This document shows positions 10,622 to 18,982 of a DNA stretch of 25,407 nt, piece after piece. The translations under genes and the position numbers were made by a program. The DNA is from Pleurotus djamor (taxonomy: Eukaryota > Basidiomycota > Agaricomycetes > Agaricales > Pleurotaceae), in contig JAPEVF010000662.1 in the NCBI GenBank assembly GCA_029747585.1, positions 1 through 25,407 on the forward strand. The letters run 5' to 3'. Under the pieces are notes generated by a model. It was not told the DNA's origin and did not search any database. It saw nothing but the letters and a program-made list of their open reading frames with translations. Numbering within the stretch: position 1 is the first letter of the stretch; each line of letters opens with the position of its first letter.

Positions 10622-10670
10622 GGGCTCCCAGCATCGGGAGATCATTGGTCAAGACGTCTTTAGGGAGCCC
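10622..10670. repeat. Eight-base inverted repeat with 33-base spacer
   Basis: GGGCTCCC at 10622-10629 is complementary to GGGAGCCC at 10663-10670. A nested CTCCC/GGGAG hairpin at 10625-10640 competes with it. It lies in the unique stretch between the two duplication copies. No transposase or target-site duplication is seen beside it. Confidence 0.3.
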
Positions 10671-10760
10671 TCTGCGAGTGGGACAAGCTCTAATTTTTTC
10701 TCAGCTGCTGTTAATCTAGTTAAAACAACAAGGACCCTCCATCTCTGACAATGATAGCGA

Positions 10761-11887
10761 TCAAAAGCAGCTGACAATCACATACAGGATAATCCTATGC
10801 AGGTCGCTGTAAGTAAACCATGATTGTGTGCCAGCTACAGCAGATGATCTACGCACATTGCCACAGTCATTAAAGTGGGTGCCGCCGTGGTCACAGGAGC
10901 CCAATTGACCCAGGGATCTGGTGTTGGGATATCTCTATCTGGGTCGGTCGAGTTGTGTGCTATGAGATCAGCGAAAATGTATTCCGGAGTACGAGCCATC
11001 CTCGAATTGATTGATTCAGTGATCAGAACAGCTGACTCGTTCATTTGCTGGGCGTCATAGAACTTGAACGTCTGGATAGAGAACTGATTTTCGATGACAC
11101 TTTGAACAGTGTATTAGATACGAGAGTAAGGCTGAAAGAGATCACGCTACGTAGTATACTCACTGGGATGAGATGTTTCCTTTAGTAGTGAATATATCAA
11201 AGACAACGTCTGCGTTGGAATACTGGGCGTTTATGACGCATGCCTCCGAGCGTAGAGAGTATAGCAGCTAGAAATCAAGTGATGAGTGATAGAGAAACGA
11301 GGAAAACAATTCTCGAATTCGTTGACGCACTGCGGCTTTTGCACCCTTGTCTCTTGCAAGCGTGAACACGTCCGTATCCATTGAAGCGTGGGTAGCATTT
11401 ACATCACAAGAAACCAGCGCAATCCAAGGTGCATTGGCTGAAAGGATGAGTCATCAATGTATCAGTCGTACTAGCTACGAGCGTATGTCCTTACTTGCAG
11501 GTGTGCTAGTCTCGTCGACGTGCTCTTCGGAGAGGTGAATCAGGGCCCCCTGTCGCGGAATCTCAGTTCAACATCCGAACTCATCCATACGAGGCATCGC
11601 ACGCTGCTTGTCCCAAGACTATCTCTGCCCGCCAGCTGGAAAGCCACATTCATGCGGTAGGATCTGGGAAAAGCTACAGCGCACCATGGGATCACCGAAG
11701 AAGAAAACACGCACCCATTTTGTCAATACATCGCCAACTGCGAGGTATCCGTAAGATTCAACCCTCCACCAACCGCAAATGCGGTGTCATTTGTCGGTGA
11801 GGCCGGGATGTAGGCCAAAATGCACATCGAGCTCAAGAGCGTCGAGATAGGCAGCCAACAGAGGGGGACCGGCTTCAGCCTAAGCAT
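10761..11887 (-). pseudogene. Truncated PA-domain copy of the RING ligase, no RING, nonsense codon
   Basis: It matches exons 1-7 of the gene at 7199-9443. Equivalent exons are 11887-11715, 11663-11603, 11549-11495, 11437-11331, 11267-11164, 11099-10857 and 10794-10761. Four of exons 1-6 match the parent in length or nearly so; exon 3 is 3 bases longer and exon 5 is 9 bases shorter, so every indel in exons 2-6 keeps the frame. All splice sites keep GT and AG. Lesions: the Trp codon TGG at the end of exon 1 (LALYWQNG in the parent) is TGA at 11725-11723, and the membrane helix is cut by TGA at 10763-10761 after LYVIVSCF. The linker and RING are missing. Signal peptide and PA motifs (WIALVSCDVNATHAS, ARDKGAKAALLYS) are kept. 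Most likely a pseudogene that was coding after it formed. Splicing around the TGA cannot be excluded. Confidence 0.8.
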
Positions 11888-12191
11888 ATTTGCGAACCGG
11901 GAGGACGTTGAGGAAATAATACCAAGTTCCCCGAAGGGTTGATCGTGCGATACAGAAATTGCCCACCAAATTAGCAGCGAGGGCCGACTCAAAGCGTCCA
12001 ATATCATGACGCCGCTCACACGCTTCCGAACTCCCACTCACGTCGAAGATGAACCCAGTCCAGAGCACCCTGCAAACCCAGGGTGGTGGCAAGGCTGCGC
12101 ACCCATCTCTCTCCGGTCGGGCGCAGAAAAATCGCAGCTTTCCATCGACCGAAAGCCCATCATTGATATCTGCGTCGCAGGCCGACGCTAA

Positions 12192-12739
12192 ATGGTCAAC
12201 ACTGCCCGAGCAATAGCGAAATGGAGTCTGACAGACGATACATTTCTAGCCACCAACGGAAAGCCAGGCACACACTCAATATTGAATGAGTATGGCCATG
12301 CCATCACGGTAAGTACCTCCTTCCATACTTACGTCTTTGATTACACCTCGAAACACGTCAGCTCGTGGTACTGAATGGTGGTCATGATGTCGGCGATGTA
12401 CAGAAGTCAACACCCATCATCCATCACTGCTCTTTCGCGATAATCATTGATGCTTCGGCGTACCCTTGCACCACGCACCAATCGAGCCGAGTTGAGCAAT
12501 CACCNAAAAAAAGAATATGCGTGTTCGACGGGAATTCCCTCTCTGATGAGATGGCGTATAGACTGCTACACCATCCGTGTCTCCGATCTCGACAACGACG
12601 ACTCGTCCATCCATCACTGCGGCTGCATGCCACATGGGCGGTGATATATCTGGTAATTATAGTCGTTCGAGCTCAACGGAACGCAACGACGGGACTCACG
12701 AAAGCCTATCACCAGCCACCGTCAATAACCGCTCAGTAG
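12192..12739 (+). CDS. Possible small unknown protein, two exons
   Basis: The frame starts at ATG 12192 and runs 39 codons (with KWSLTDDTFLATNGKPG and NEYGHAIT) to a good donor, GTAAGT, at 12309. A 53-base intron ends with CAG at 12361 and the frame continues (LVVLNGGHDVGDVQKSTP) to a stop at 12739. That is 164 residues, passing an unresolved base at 12505. I recognise no family. In its favour: normal intron size, a consensus donor, and similarity to the left duplication copy near 10007-10312. Against: the second half turns basic and low in quality after the N, and the left copy is frame-broken. It may be the 5' remnant of a gene that once stood divergently to the ligase. Confidence 0.3.
12505..12505. 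other. Ambiguous base before an A run
   Basis: An N precedes a run of A. The homopolymer length is probably uncertain, so the reading frame of the candidate gene at 12192-12739 cannot be trusted beyond this point. Confidence 0.9.
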
Positions 12740-12947
12740 CCAATTGTGGACTGTACAACAGGCTCTGATCCACCACAAACAGGGGGCGTATACCATGGCA
12801 ATCCCGCCCAGCGGCGTTTTTGGCGATGCAGCGTCCCGACTTAGTGGGTGGGCAGTCAAAAGAACTTGGGTAAATTGAGTTGTTTATTATTTTTAGAGTA
12901 CATACAGTGCAATCGCTGTAGGGTGATTTGATGGACGTATGAGCTGT

Positions 12948-14670
12948 TTAGAGAAGTACTCCGCTAGCGGCGATTCCATCGAAGCCGTGCTCAACGCTAT
13001 ACGACAGTCGACCGCGTAGATACGTCTTCTGGACGCGTCCTCGAAGAGTCAATCCCTCGTAAGGTGAAACCTTATTCTTGAAGTTCATCTGCTCCTTCGT
13101 AACCTGGAGTCCGCATCCGATAAACGAAAAATCCCCCGAATAACAACGGGATGACTCACCTTATAGTCCGCATCGGGATCAAATACAACAAAGTCGCCAT
13201 CATACCCAACTTTGAGTTGTCCTTTACTCGAGTCTAATTTAGCATGCGCCGCCGTCTTCACGGCCATCCAATCCACGATCTGGGCGATACTAACGCCCCT
13301 CTTCCGCCCCTCCGTCCACAGGAGGCTCAACCCAAGGCCAAGAGTGCTAATGCCACCCCAAGCACCCATGATATCGCCGCTATCCAGGTTCTTGAGCGAG
13401 GCTACACAAGGACTGTGATCGGAGACAACAAAATCAATGTCACCTGCGATCAACGCCGCCCACAGTTGGTCTCTGTTGAACGTATCCCTAATCGGGGGAC
13501 AGCATTTAAATTCGGGATGACCATTGGGAATATCGTCTGCGGACAGGCATAGGTAGTGGAAGCAGGTCTCAACGGTTAAAGGCAGATTCTTGGCCTTGGC
13601 GGCCCGGATAATTGGCAGAGCCTTGGCAGCGGATAGATGGACGATGTGGCACCTGAGAGTGGGGTAAGATTCCTGTAATGAAGTGATGAGGGCTATGGCA
13701 TCGGCTTCGAGTTTGGATGGGCGAGAGTCGAGGAAGGTTTGGTAGAGGGTAGGGTCACTTGATTTCTCTTCGGAGGTCGGGTGTTGATCCAGCTCGGCGT
13801 GAAAAAGAAGGGTTGTTGGGAGATGCTAAAGATGGATAAGTTGAGGAGGAGGCACTGATGGTGTGATGAAGCGCACACGAAGTTCCTCCATGGCTGACCT
13901 CAGATCGCTTTCGTCAACACACGGAAATTCCTACAACAAGGGAAATATGATGAACACAGTGATGTGGATGATGGATGGAACATGGAGGGGGATAAATTCA
14001 CCTCTACGCCGCTTTCTATCAGAAAGCACTTGAATCCCTTGACGCCAGCATCCACCAATGGACTGAGGTGGGCCTGCGATTACAAAGTATGAATGTCATA
14101 TCACTGGAGATGGAAGAAAGAGGCACCGACTTGATTTCCGGGAATGACCCCACCCCAGAAGGCAACGTCGGTGTAGCACTGGCCTTGTGCGGCATCCTTT
14201 TTAGACAGCAGGTTGTCTACGGTCGTGGTGGGCGGTATCGAGTTGAGAGGCATATCAACGACGGCTGTGACGCCGCCTGATGCGGCTGCCCGTGTACCTG
14301 TCCTGAAGCCCTCCCATTGCGTGCGTCCGGGCTCATTTAGGTGTACGTGTGCACTGGGGGGAGTGAATTGAGATCAACCCTGTGATGGAGATGATGATGG
14401 TGAATACTCGACTAAACCTGGTAGGATCAATCTGTCTCCAGCATCTATGAAATGATCATCGGAAAGACCAGGGTATTCGGCATGCTTTGAGTATTTTGGT
14501 GTCACGCTGGTGATCTTTCCCGAGGAGAGACTGATTTGGATTGTGGCCTGTTGCGGTTCTGATGCACCGGGCAACAGAACTCGCAGACCTGTGCAGACGA
14601 TTTCATCCATTCTCGAGATAGGTAGTGAGAGAGCTTGGAATCCCAAGTTGGAAGGTCTCCCTGGTGACAT
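12948..14670 (-). CDS. Allantoinase
   Basis: Six exons: 14670-14408, 14353-14131, 14073-14002, 13930-13877, 13825-13160 and 13103-12948; 477 residues. It opens the hydantoin ring of allantoin to give allantoate in purine breakdown. The amidohydrolase metal site is complete: His90 and His92 in [11 protein letters not shown], the carboxylated Lys177 in GVKGFKCF, His213 in LLFHAELD, His294 in VETCFHYL and Asp340 in [27 protein letters not shown] and GAWGGIS separate it from dihydroorotase and hydantoinase. The C-terminus [14 protein letters not shown] is typical. A second in-frame ATG at 14610 ([15 protein letters not shown]) begins exactly where family members start and may be the true start, giving 457 residues. 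Divergent from the Yippee gene. Confidence 0.92.
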
Positions 14671-14817
14671 AATCCCTCATAATCCGTTCTCACATGCGCA
14701 CGGGCGAAACTTTGTTTCGGGGACTCGATACTCGTCTCATCATCCAGGCGCTTCAGCTTCCCCGATTGAATCTGGTGAACCTGTGTATATCGTAACCCCG
14801 GTAGCAGTGACCATCTG

Positions 14818-14823
14818 TATAAA
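14818..14823 (+). promoter_or_regulatory. TATA box candidate for the Yippee gene
   Basis: TATAAA stands 73 bases before the ATG at 14896, followed by a pyrimidine-rich leader. Position and consensus are the evidence. Confidence 0.4.
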
Positions 14824-14864
14824 GTCTACGTCCCATTCATCCCGTCTCCATCACCTCCCCCATT

Positions 14865-14882
14865 TTATCGCATTTTATTATC
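14865..14882 (-). promoter_or_regulatory. Paired GATA motifs in the allantoinase/Yippee promoter
   Basis: TTATC occurs at 14865-14869 and 14878-14882, so the minus strand reads GATAA twice, 13 bases apart. Fungal nitrogen-catabolite genes are controlled by GATA factors of the AreA/Nit2/Gat1 type, and allantoin use is a classic target. The pair lies about 200 bases upstream of allantoinase but only 13-30 bases before the Yippee start, so which gene it serves is uncertain. Confidence 0.3.
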
Positions 14883-14895
14883 CTTTCTCATAGCC

Positions 14896-15531
14896 ATGCA
14901 GCACCACCGGCAGCTGTCCACATCCTCGTCCAGTTCATCGGCGACGAGTACCACAAGTAGCAGCCCCCAGTCCTCCCCTGGACCTACGAGACGTAGACCA
15001 CTTCCTCGCATCCCACATCCTTTGGCTTGCAAGACATGCCGAAGTTGCATCACTTCCACGGATGTTATCCTACGTCAGGCAGATGTACGTCCCTCATCAC
15101 TACACAGCTCACGGTCCAAACCTAACGACAAATNCCCCCCTCTTCTAGATACCTAGTGCTCGTGGCTTTAAAGGCTTTGCGGGCAAAGCCTCTTTATTCA
15201 GCGAGGTGTAAGTCGTTACTCTCCTCACTCCCCTCATCACCTCCCTAACCTAACCCCTTATCTCTCCAGCTACCATGTAACCATGCTCAAACCCGGCGTC
15301 CATCTCATGTCGACAGGAGCCCATACGATGCGAGAAATCGTCTGTGCTTCCTGCGAAACCTATCTCGGCTGGAAGATCGAACGGGCTCATAACCGTTCAG
15401 AACGGTGGAAGGAGGGATACCACCTCCTAGAACTGGAGAACCTCTACGCAGGGAAACATGAAACACAAATTCTCCATGATGCCCTAAAACCAAAGCTCCT
15501 CGCCGACTCGGATTCGGACTATAGTAGCTAA
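14896..15531 (+). CDS. Yippee-like zinc-binding protein
   Basis: Three exons: 14896-15084, 15149-15207 and 15270-15531; 169 residues. Residues 8-27 are a Ser/Thr tract. The Yippee domain (a zinc beta-fold related to Mis18 and cereblon) uses Cys45/Cys48 (CKTC) and Cys108/Cys111 (CASC). Other marks are FKGFAGKASLFSEV, LMSTGAHTMREI, LGWKIERAH and WKEGYHLLEL. Length fits fungal members. These nuclear or cytoplasmic proteins have no firmly known reaction; in yeasts the Yippee-like protein Moh1 is linked to survival in stationary phase. Intron 1 contains an unresolved base at 15134, which does not affect coding. Confidence 0.92.
15134..15134. other. Ambiguous base before a C run
   Basis: An N precedes a run of C inside the first intron of the Yippee gene; the run length is probably uncertain. 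Confidence 0.9.
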
Positions 15532-15553
15532 ACATGACCATCGACCTTCGTTC

Positions 15554-15554
15554 N
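15554..15554. other. Ambiguous base before a T run
   Basis: An N precedes a run of T just after the Yippee stop codon, in the likely 3' untranslated region. Confidence 0.9.
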
Positions 15555-15987
15555 TTTTTTTTCAAAGACTATTTATTTCTTTTCTTTCTTCCCTTAGACC
15601 CACCCACCATTTGTATACTATATTTGCAATCTTTCCTTCGTTCTCACCTTGTTCTCTTCGTTCCCCCCAGCCCCCCTTGACGTTCCAGTCGTCTTTATGG
15701 TCTTTATGTTATTTTTTTTTTTGGGGGGGGGGACGTCCTGTATTCTTTACTTCTTCGCCCGTCGTCAGATGGTGCACCCATGACTTTATAGCATCCACTA
15801 TGTGGACGTGATATCTGTGAAAACGATGTAGCTCGTACACGACTGTTTTTGAGTTGTTTAGTATCTGTGCAAGCTTGTGGGGTGAAAGCTGCGACGCTTC
15901 GCGATAGATCTGCAGCTCGGCTCTACCACTTCAAGGCTCCTACTATATGCCTGACGCAGTCTCTGGTGAGGATGTCGGAGCGGAAAG

Positions 15988-16278
15988 TCATTCTCCTTCA
16001 GTCCTGATTCTGTGACGAGGGCAGCCCCTATTAACTATTGAAACTCCGCGGCCACAGGGGGTTGGGCTTATCGACGGTGAACCAGTGAGCTTGGCTAGTG
16101 GAAAACCGTGCCACAACGTTACAACTCTTGCTGTGATACTTCCAGGGAGCTCCTTTTCGCCCGTTGCAAGACGGTGCGTCGAAATTCTATATGAAAAGTA
16201 TGTAACAATAGCGTACAATGCGGTCGATAGCAGTATGAGGACAAAAATAATGAAGTGTGTATGCAATGAGAAATCCAT
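15988..16278 (-). CDS. Possible small single-pass membrane protein
   Basis: The frame opens at ATG 16278, 26 bases past the stop of the TBC gene on the same strand, and encodes 96 residues with one strong helix at about 8-30 (HFIIFVLILLSTALYAIV), then a basic tail. No family is recognised. It lies where the TBC transcript's 3' untranslated region should be, and lacks introns, unlike its neighbours. It could be a chance frame. Confidence 0.2.
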   Translation of the reverse strand: MDFSLHTHFIIFVLILLSTALYAIVTYFSYRISTHRLATGEKELPGSITARVVTLWHGFPLAKLTGSPSISPTPCGRGVSIVNRGCPRHRIRTEGE

Positions 16279-16304
16279 GGATTGAGAACAAATCAGTACC
16301 CCCA

Positions 16305-18833
16305 CTACTTGCTGCGACCGGTCTTCATGCTGAGCATGGAAGCAAATGATATCCGCTGAGAAGACTGTGCGTCTTCATTTTCATGCATAGCTTCAGCATA
16401 CCTAACGTCATGTTAGCCGCCGCAACCCAAAGTCAACACGAAACACGCTCTCACAGCAACTTGTATCTTACTAATTCCCCTTCAAGCTCTTCATTGCGTA
16501 GGCGAGATCTCACAAGCTCATTCTACACATTCACGTCCCATTAGTTCGGGACTGAGCAACGAGGAACACAAGGAATCAGCATCACATACCAGGAGTTCGA
16601 CATGTTCCCCATTAAGTTGTGCAAGACTGGACTCCAGGTTCTTGCTAAAGATCAATCAAAACAATGTGTGGTGAGTGTAATCCAAGGAATCCTCATGGAT
16701 CACAGCAGAAAGAACAGAAGACCCACATTTGTGCTGACAACAATCGGTTGCTATTTCTCAAGTTATCAATCTCGATGGCGTGAGCGTTTGTGCGTCCTGT
16801 TGATGGATTGGCGTCAATTCTTCGCTCCTGACACCCGAGGCAACTCACGTAATTGGTCTTCATATTCATGGCTGTAAGCGTCCAGCATGAACGGCGTGAT
16901 CTTGAGCGAGAAAGAATCCTCCACAAATTCATCTACTTTGTACAGGACTGTGCTACCTTCAGTTTCCTCACTCGTGGGATCAATCTAAGGATAATCACAT
17001 CCGCAATCCCTGATCAGCACGACGGCAATCAGGGAGGGTCAGATGTACAGGGCAACGCACCTTGTAAGCATCAAATAGCCGCGTGTTCAGGAATGCCAAC
17101 AGCTCATCGAATTTGAGTGTAAGCAAGGTTTCTTCGTTCTTGGTCAATAGCGCGATGCTAAATCCGAACATGGCTTCGATGCCATTCGCCAAGCAGCTGT
17201 CGAATATACGGAAGACGATATCCTGTGGGAATCTACACCATAGTGGCGTCAGATGGGTGTTTCAGCTTCGACGTGGCGGGTAGGGATTACCGATAACTAA
17301 ACAGCGTTAAGAACCATTGGGAGCAGTACATACTGGACTTGATCCCTTGCCGAAGAAAATGCACATGGAGAACCGGTAGTAGTTCTTCGACTAGCCGATC
17401 AAACTAGTATGGGGTGTGGATGTTGTCAACGGAGTGGGGACATGGCTGATCCCATCATACCTGAAACTGGATTCTAGCGAGTAAGCATGGGGTCACTTAT
17501 CGAAGATATGAGTTTAGACATACCAAGCGTAGCTGCAAACCGGGCATTTCCGGCAGAAAATGACCCCGCAACTGATAAGAGTGCATAAGTCGACAAAGGA
17601 GACAGAAGGCTTCTTCATCTGGCATCTTGACAGGAATCAGAATGGACGACTTGGAAACTGTGATGAACTCCCTACGTTGAGAAGGAGAATGGCTACAACG
17701 AATGGTAACCCTTGGCAATATCCAACTTGTGGATCATACCTTCAGAAGACGTCGGTGAGAATGATCAAAACAACTCCAACCCATGATCGGAATTTCCTCA
17801 CAGTGAGTATGCTTTGAGAACATTAAACAGGTTCTCTTGACCAATACCCTGGCCATCATGAAAGAACTCATGATGGGGGAATGTCCTGCGGAGAATCAGA
17901 CCCAGAGTATTGCGGATAACACTGCCCTCACCTCCCCAGATCACGCATGATGGCCTTCTCGTGCGAGCTTGGTTCCTTGAGTAGTTTCAAGTACGCGCTC
18001 TCGAGATCCGCGTCTTTAGAGGCTGCCCTGGATAAGAACGGTGAGCTTGAGTTGAAACATATATTCGAGGCAAATACGCACATTAACTGCCACATCATTC
18101 CTCGAAGCGCTCCCGGGATGCCCTTCTCGATCGCGCGGGCAAGTCGCTCGGGATTTTCGGCAGCAAAGTCTTGATAGTCTAAAGTGTGTCGTCAATATAT
18201 TGTAAGGCACAGGACGATCTTAAGTTGCTAACCAGATATGACTGCGCCCCAGAAATCTACGCTATGTTAGGCCCAGAGATATCTTTGTGTTTGACGGTGC
18301 ATACCCCAGTCTATAGGCCCTGCTTCATTGACCTCCTGACCCTCTTGCAGCTTGGCAAACTCGGTGTGGAATTTGCCATCCATGCTGCCTCGGTCTGAAC
18401 GAGAGGCACCATCTGCTTTCTGAGCATCGAGCCTGGCAAGTAAGAAGGGAACGTTTCGAATCGACCGAATTGTTGTCGTGGAAGCAGACTTCTTGTGTGA
18501 TCCACGCCCATTGACCGGCAAGGGAGGATCATCCGCAGGCTGCTGCGTTACGGCGGATGAAACACTGTGCCGCCGACTGCCAGCACTGACAGTGGATTTG
18601 AACGACTTGATACTACTTCTTGCAGACAGCGCGACACTCGACATGGGTGATTCGTCTCCGCCGAGGCCCACATCGCTGAACTCGGATTCTGCCACTGATG
18701 CCCTGACAATGCTATTTGTCGCTTGGGCGGACTCGAACGTCGAGACTTGCGGCGAAAAGAGAGAATCTAAGGGGACCTTCGCTGACGATGCGCTCGTCAA
18801 CGCGGCCAACGCGTCTTTAGAGTCCGTGGACAT
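16305..18833 (-). CDS. TBC-domain Rab GTPase-activating protein (Gyp5/EVI5-like)
   Basis: Fifteen exons: 18833-18305, 18256-18233, 18178-18082, 18027-17932, 17885-17802, 17739-17676, 17625-17524, 17466-17461, 17403-17291, 17232-17061, 16984-16849, 16796-16727, 16644-16590, 16522-16455 and 16401-16305; 570 residues. A Ser-rich N-terminal part (to about 170) precedes the TBC domain (about 190-410): GIPGALRGMMWQLM, the arginine finger Arg249 in IMRDLGRTFP, and the glutamine finger Gln286 in VGYCQG, so it should be active. FSYRFPQDIVFRIFDSCL and FMLDAY follow, then a coiled coil at about 455-545. It stimulates GTP hydrolysis by Rab proteins in vesicle traffic. Exon 8 is six bases (Phe333-Gln334), needed to read LRLFQFDRLVEELLP. 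The first in-frame ATG is at 18833. It is divergent from the ABC1 gene, 149 bases away. Confidence 0.9.
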
Positions 18834-18982
18834 TGTTCGTGACGATGAGGACAAAGGTAGGGAGAGTCATAAAGAGAACCCCGACAACGAAGCGGCGGGG
18901 ATGATGAAATGAGCGAAATATATGCGTGCGAACAAATGTTTTCCGCCTTGGAGTCCCTGGTCGCGAGCCCGACCAGGCTTTG
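18834..18982. promoter_or_regulatory. Short divergent promoter, TBC GAP and ABC1 kinase
   Basis: Only 149 bases separate the two start codons (18833 minus, 18983 plus), so initiation signals for both must lie here or within the transcripts. An AT-rich ATATAT element at about 18917-18922 is the only TATA-like sequence, and I cannot tell which gene it serves. Confidence 0.4.

Larger units (their letters stand above)
9444..10760. other. Region upstream of the RING ligase, no supported gene
   Basis: The ligase promoter should lie at its left end. The first 870 bases or so belong to the segmental duplication. The counterpart of the plus-strand frame at 12192 is present near 10007 but has lost its ATG, carries a one-base shift and lacks about 40 bases around the predicted donor. 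From about 10313 to 10750 the sequence is unique and I see no coding potential. Two small dyads (10199-10215 and 10622-10670) are noted separately. Confidence 0.45.
10750..12560. repeat. Right copy of the tandem segmental duplication
   Basis: Same order and orientation as 8340-10312. It holds the truncated PA-domain paralog (10761-11887) and, past its start, the upstream blocks shared with the left copy. The RING-bearing exons of the parent are not included: similarity stops within the exon that codes for the membrane helix. Ends are approximate. Confidence 0.75.
11888..12947. other. Region upstream of the PA-domain copy, with one candidate frame
   Basis: Left of about 12560 this is duplicated DNA; the only coding-like stretch is the plus-strand candidate at 12192-12739. 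From 12740 to 12947 I see nothing beyond the 3' flank of allantoinase, whose stop is at 12950-12948. One unresolved base lies at 12505. Confidence 0.4.
15532..16304. other. Gap between the Yippee and TBC genes (tail to tail)
   Basis: The genes converge here, so it holds two 3' flanks. The Yippee side is strongly pyrimidine-rich, with an N at 15554 before a T run and a T11-G10 homopolymer pair at 15712-15732. The only coding candidate is the minus-strand frame at 15988-16278. Confidence 0.5.

Noticed and set aside
18478..18912. 144-residue plus-strand frame opposite the first TBC exon
   Set aside because: Antisense shadow of the Ser-rich N-terminal exon; no homology and no splice continuation.
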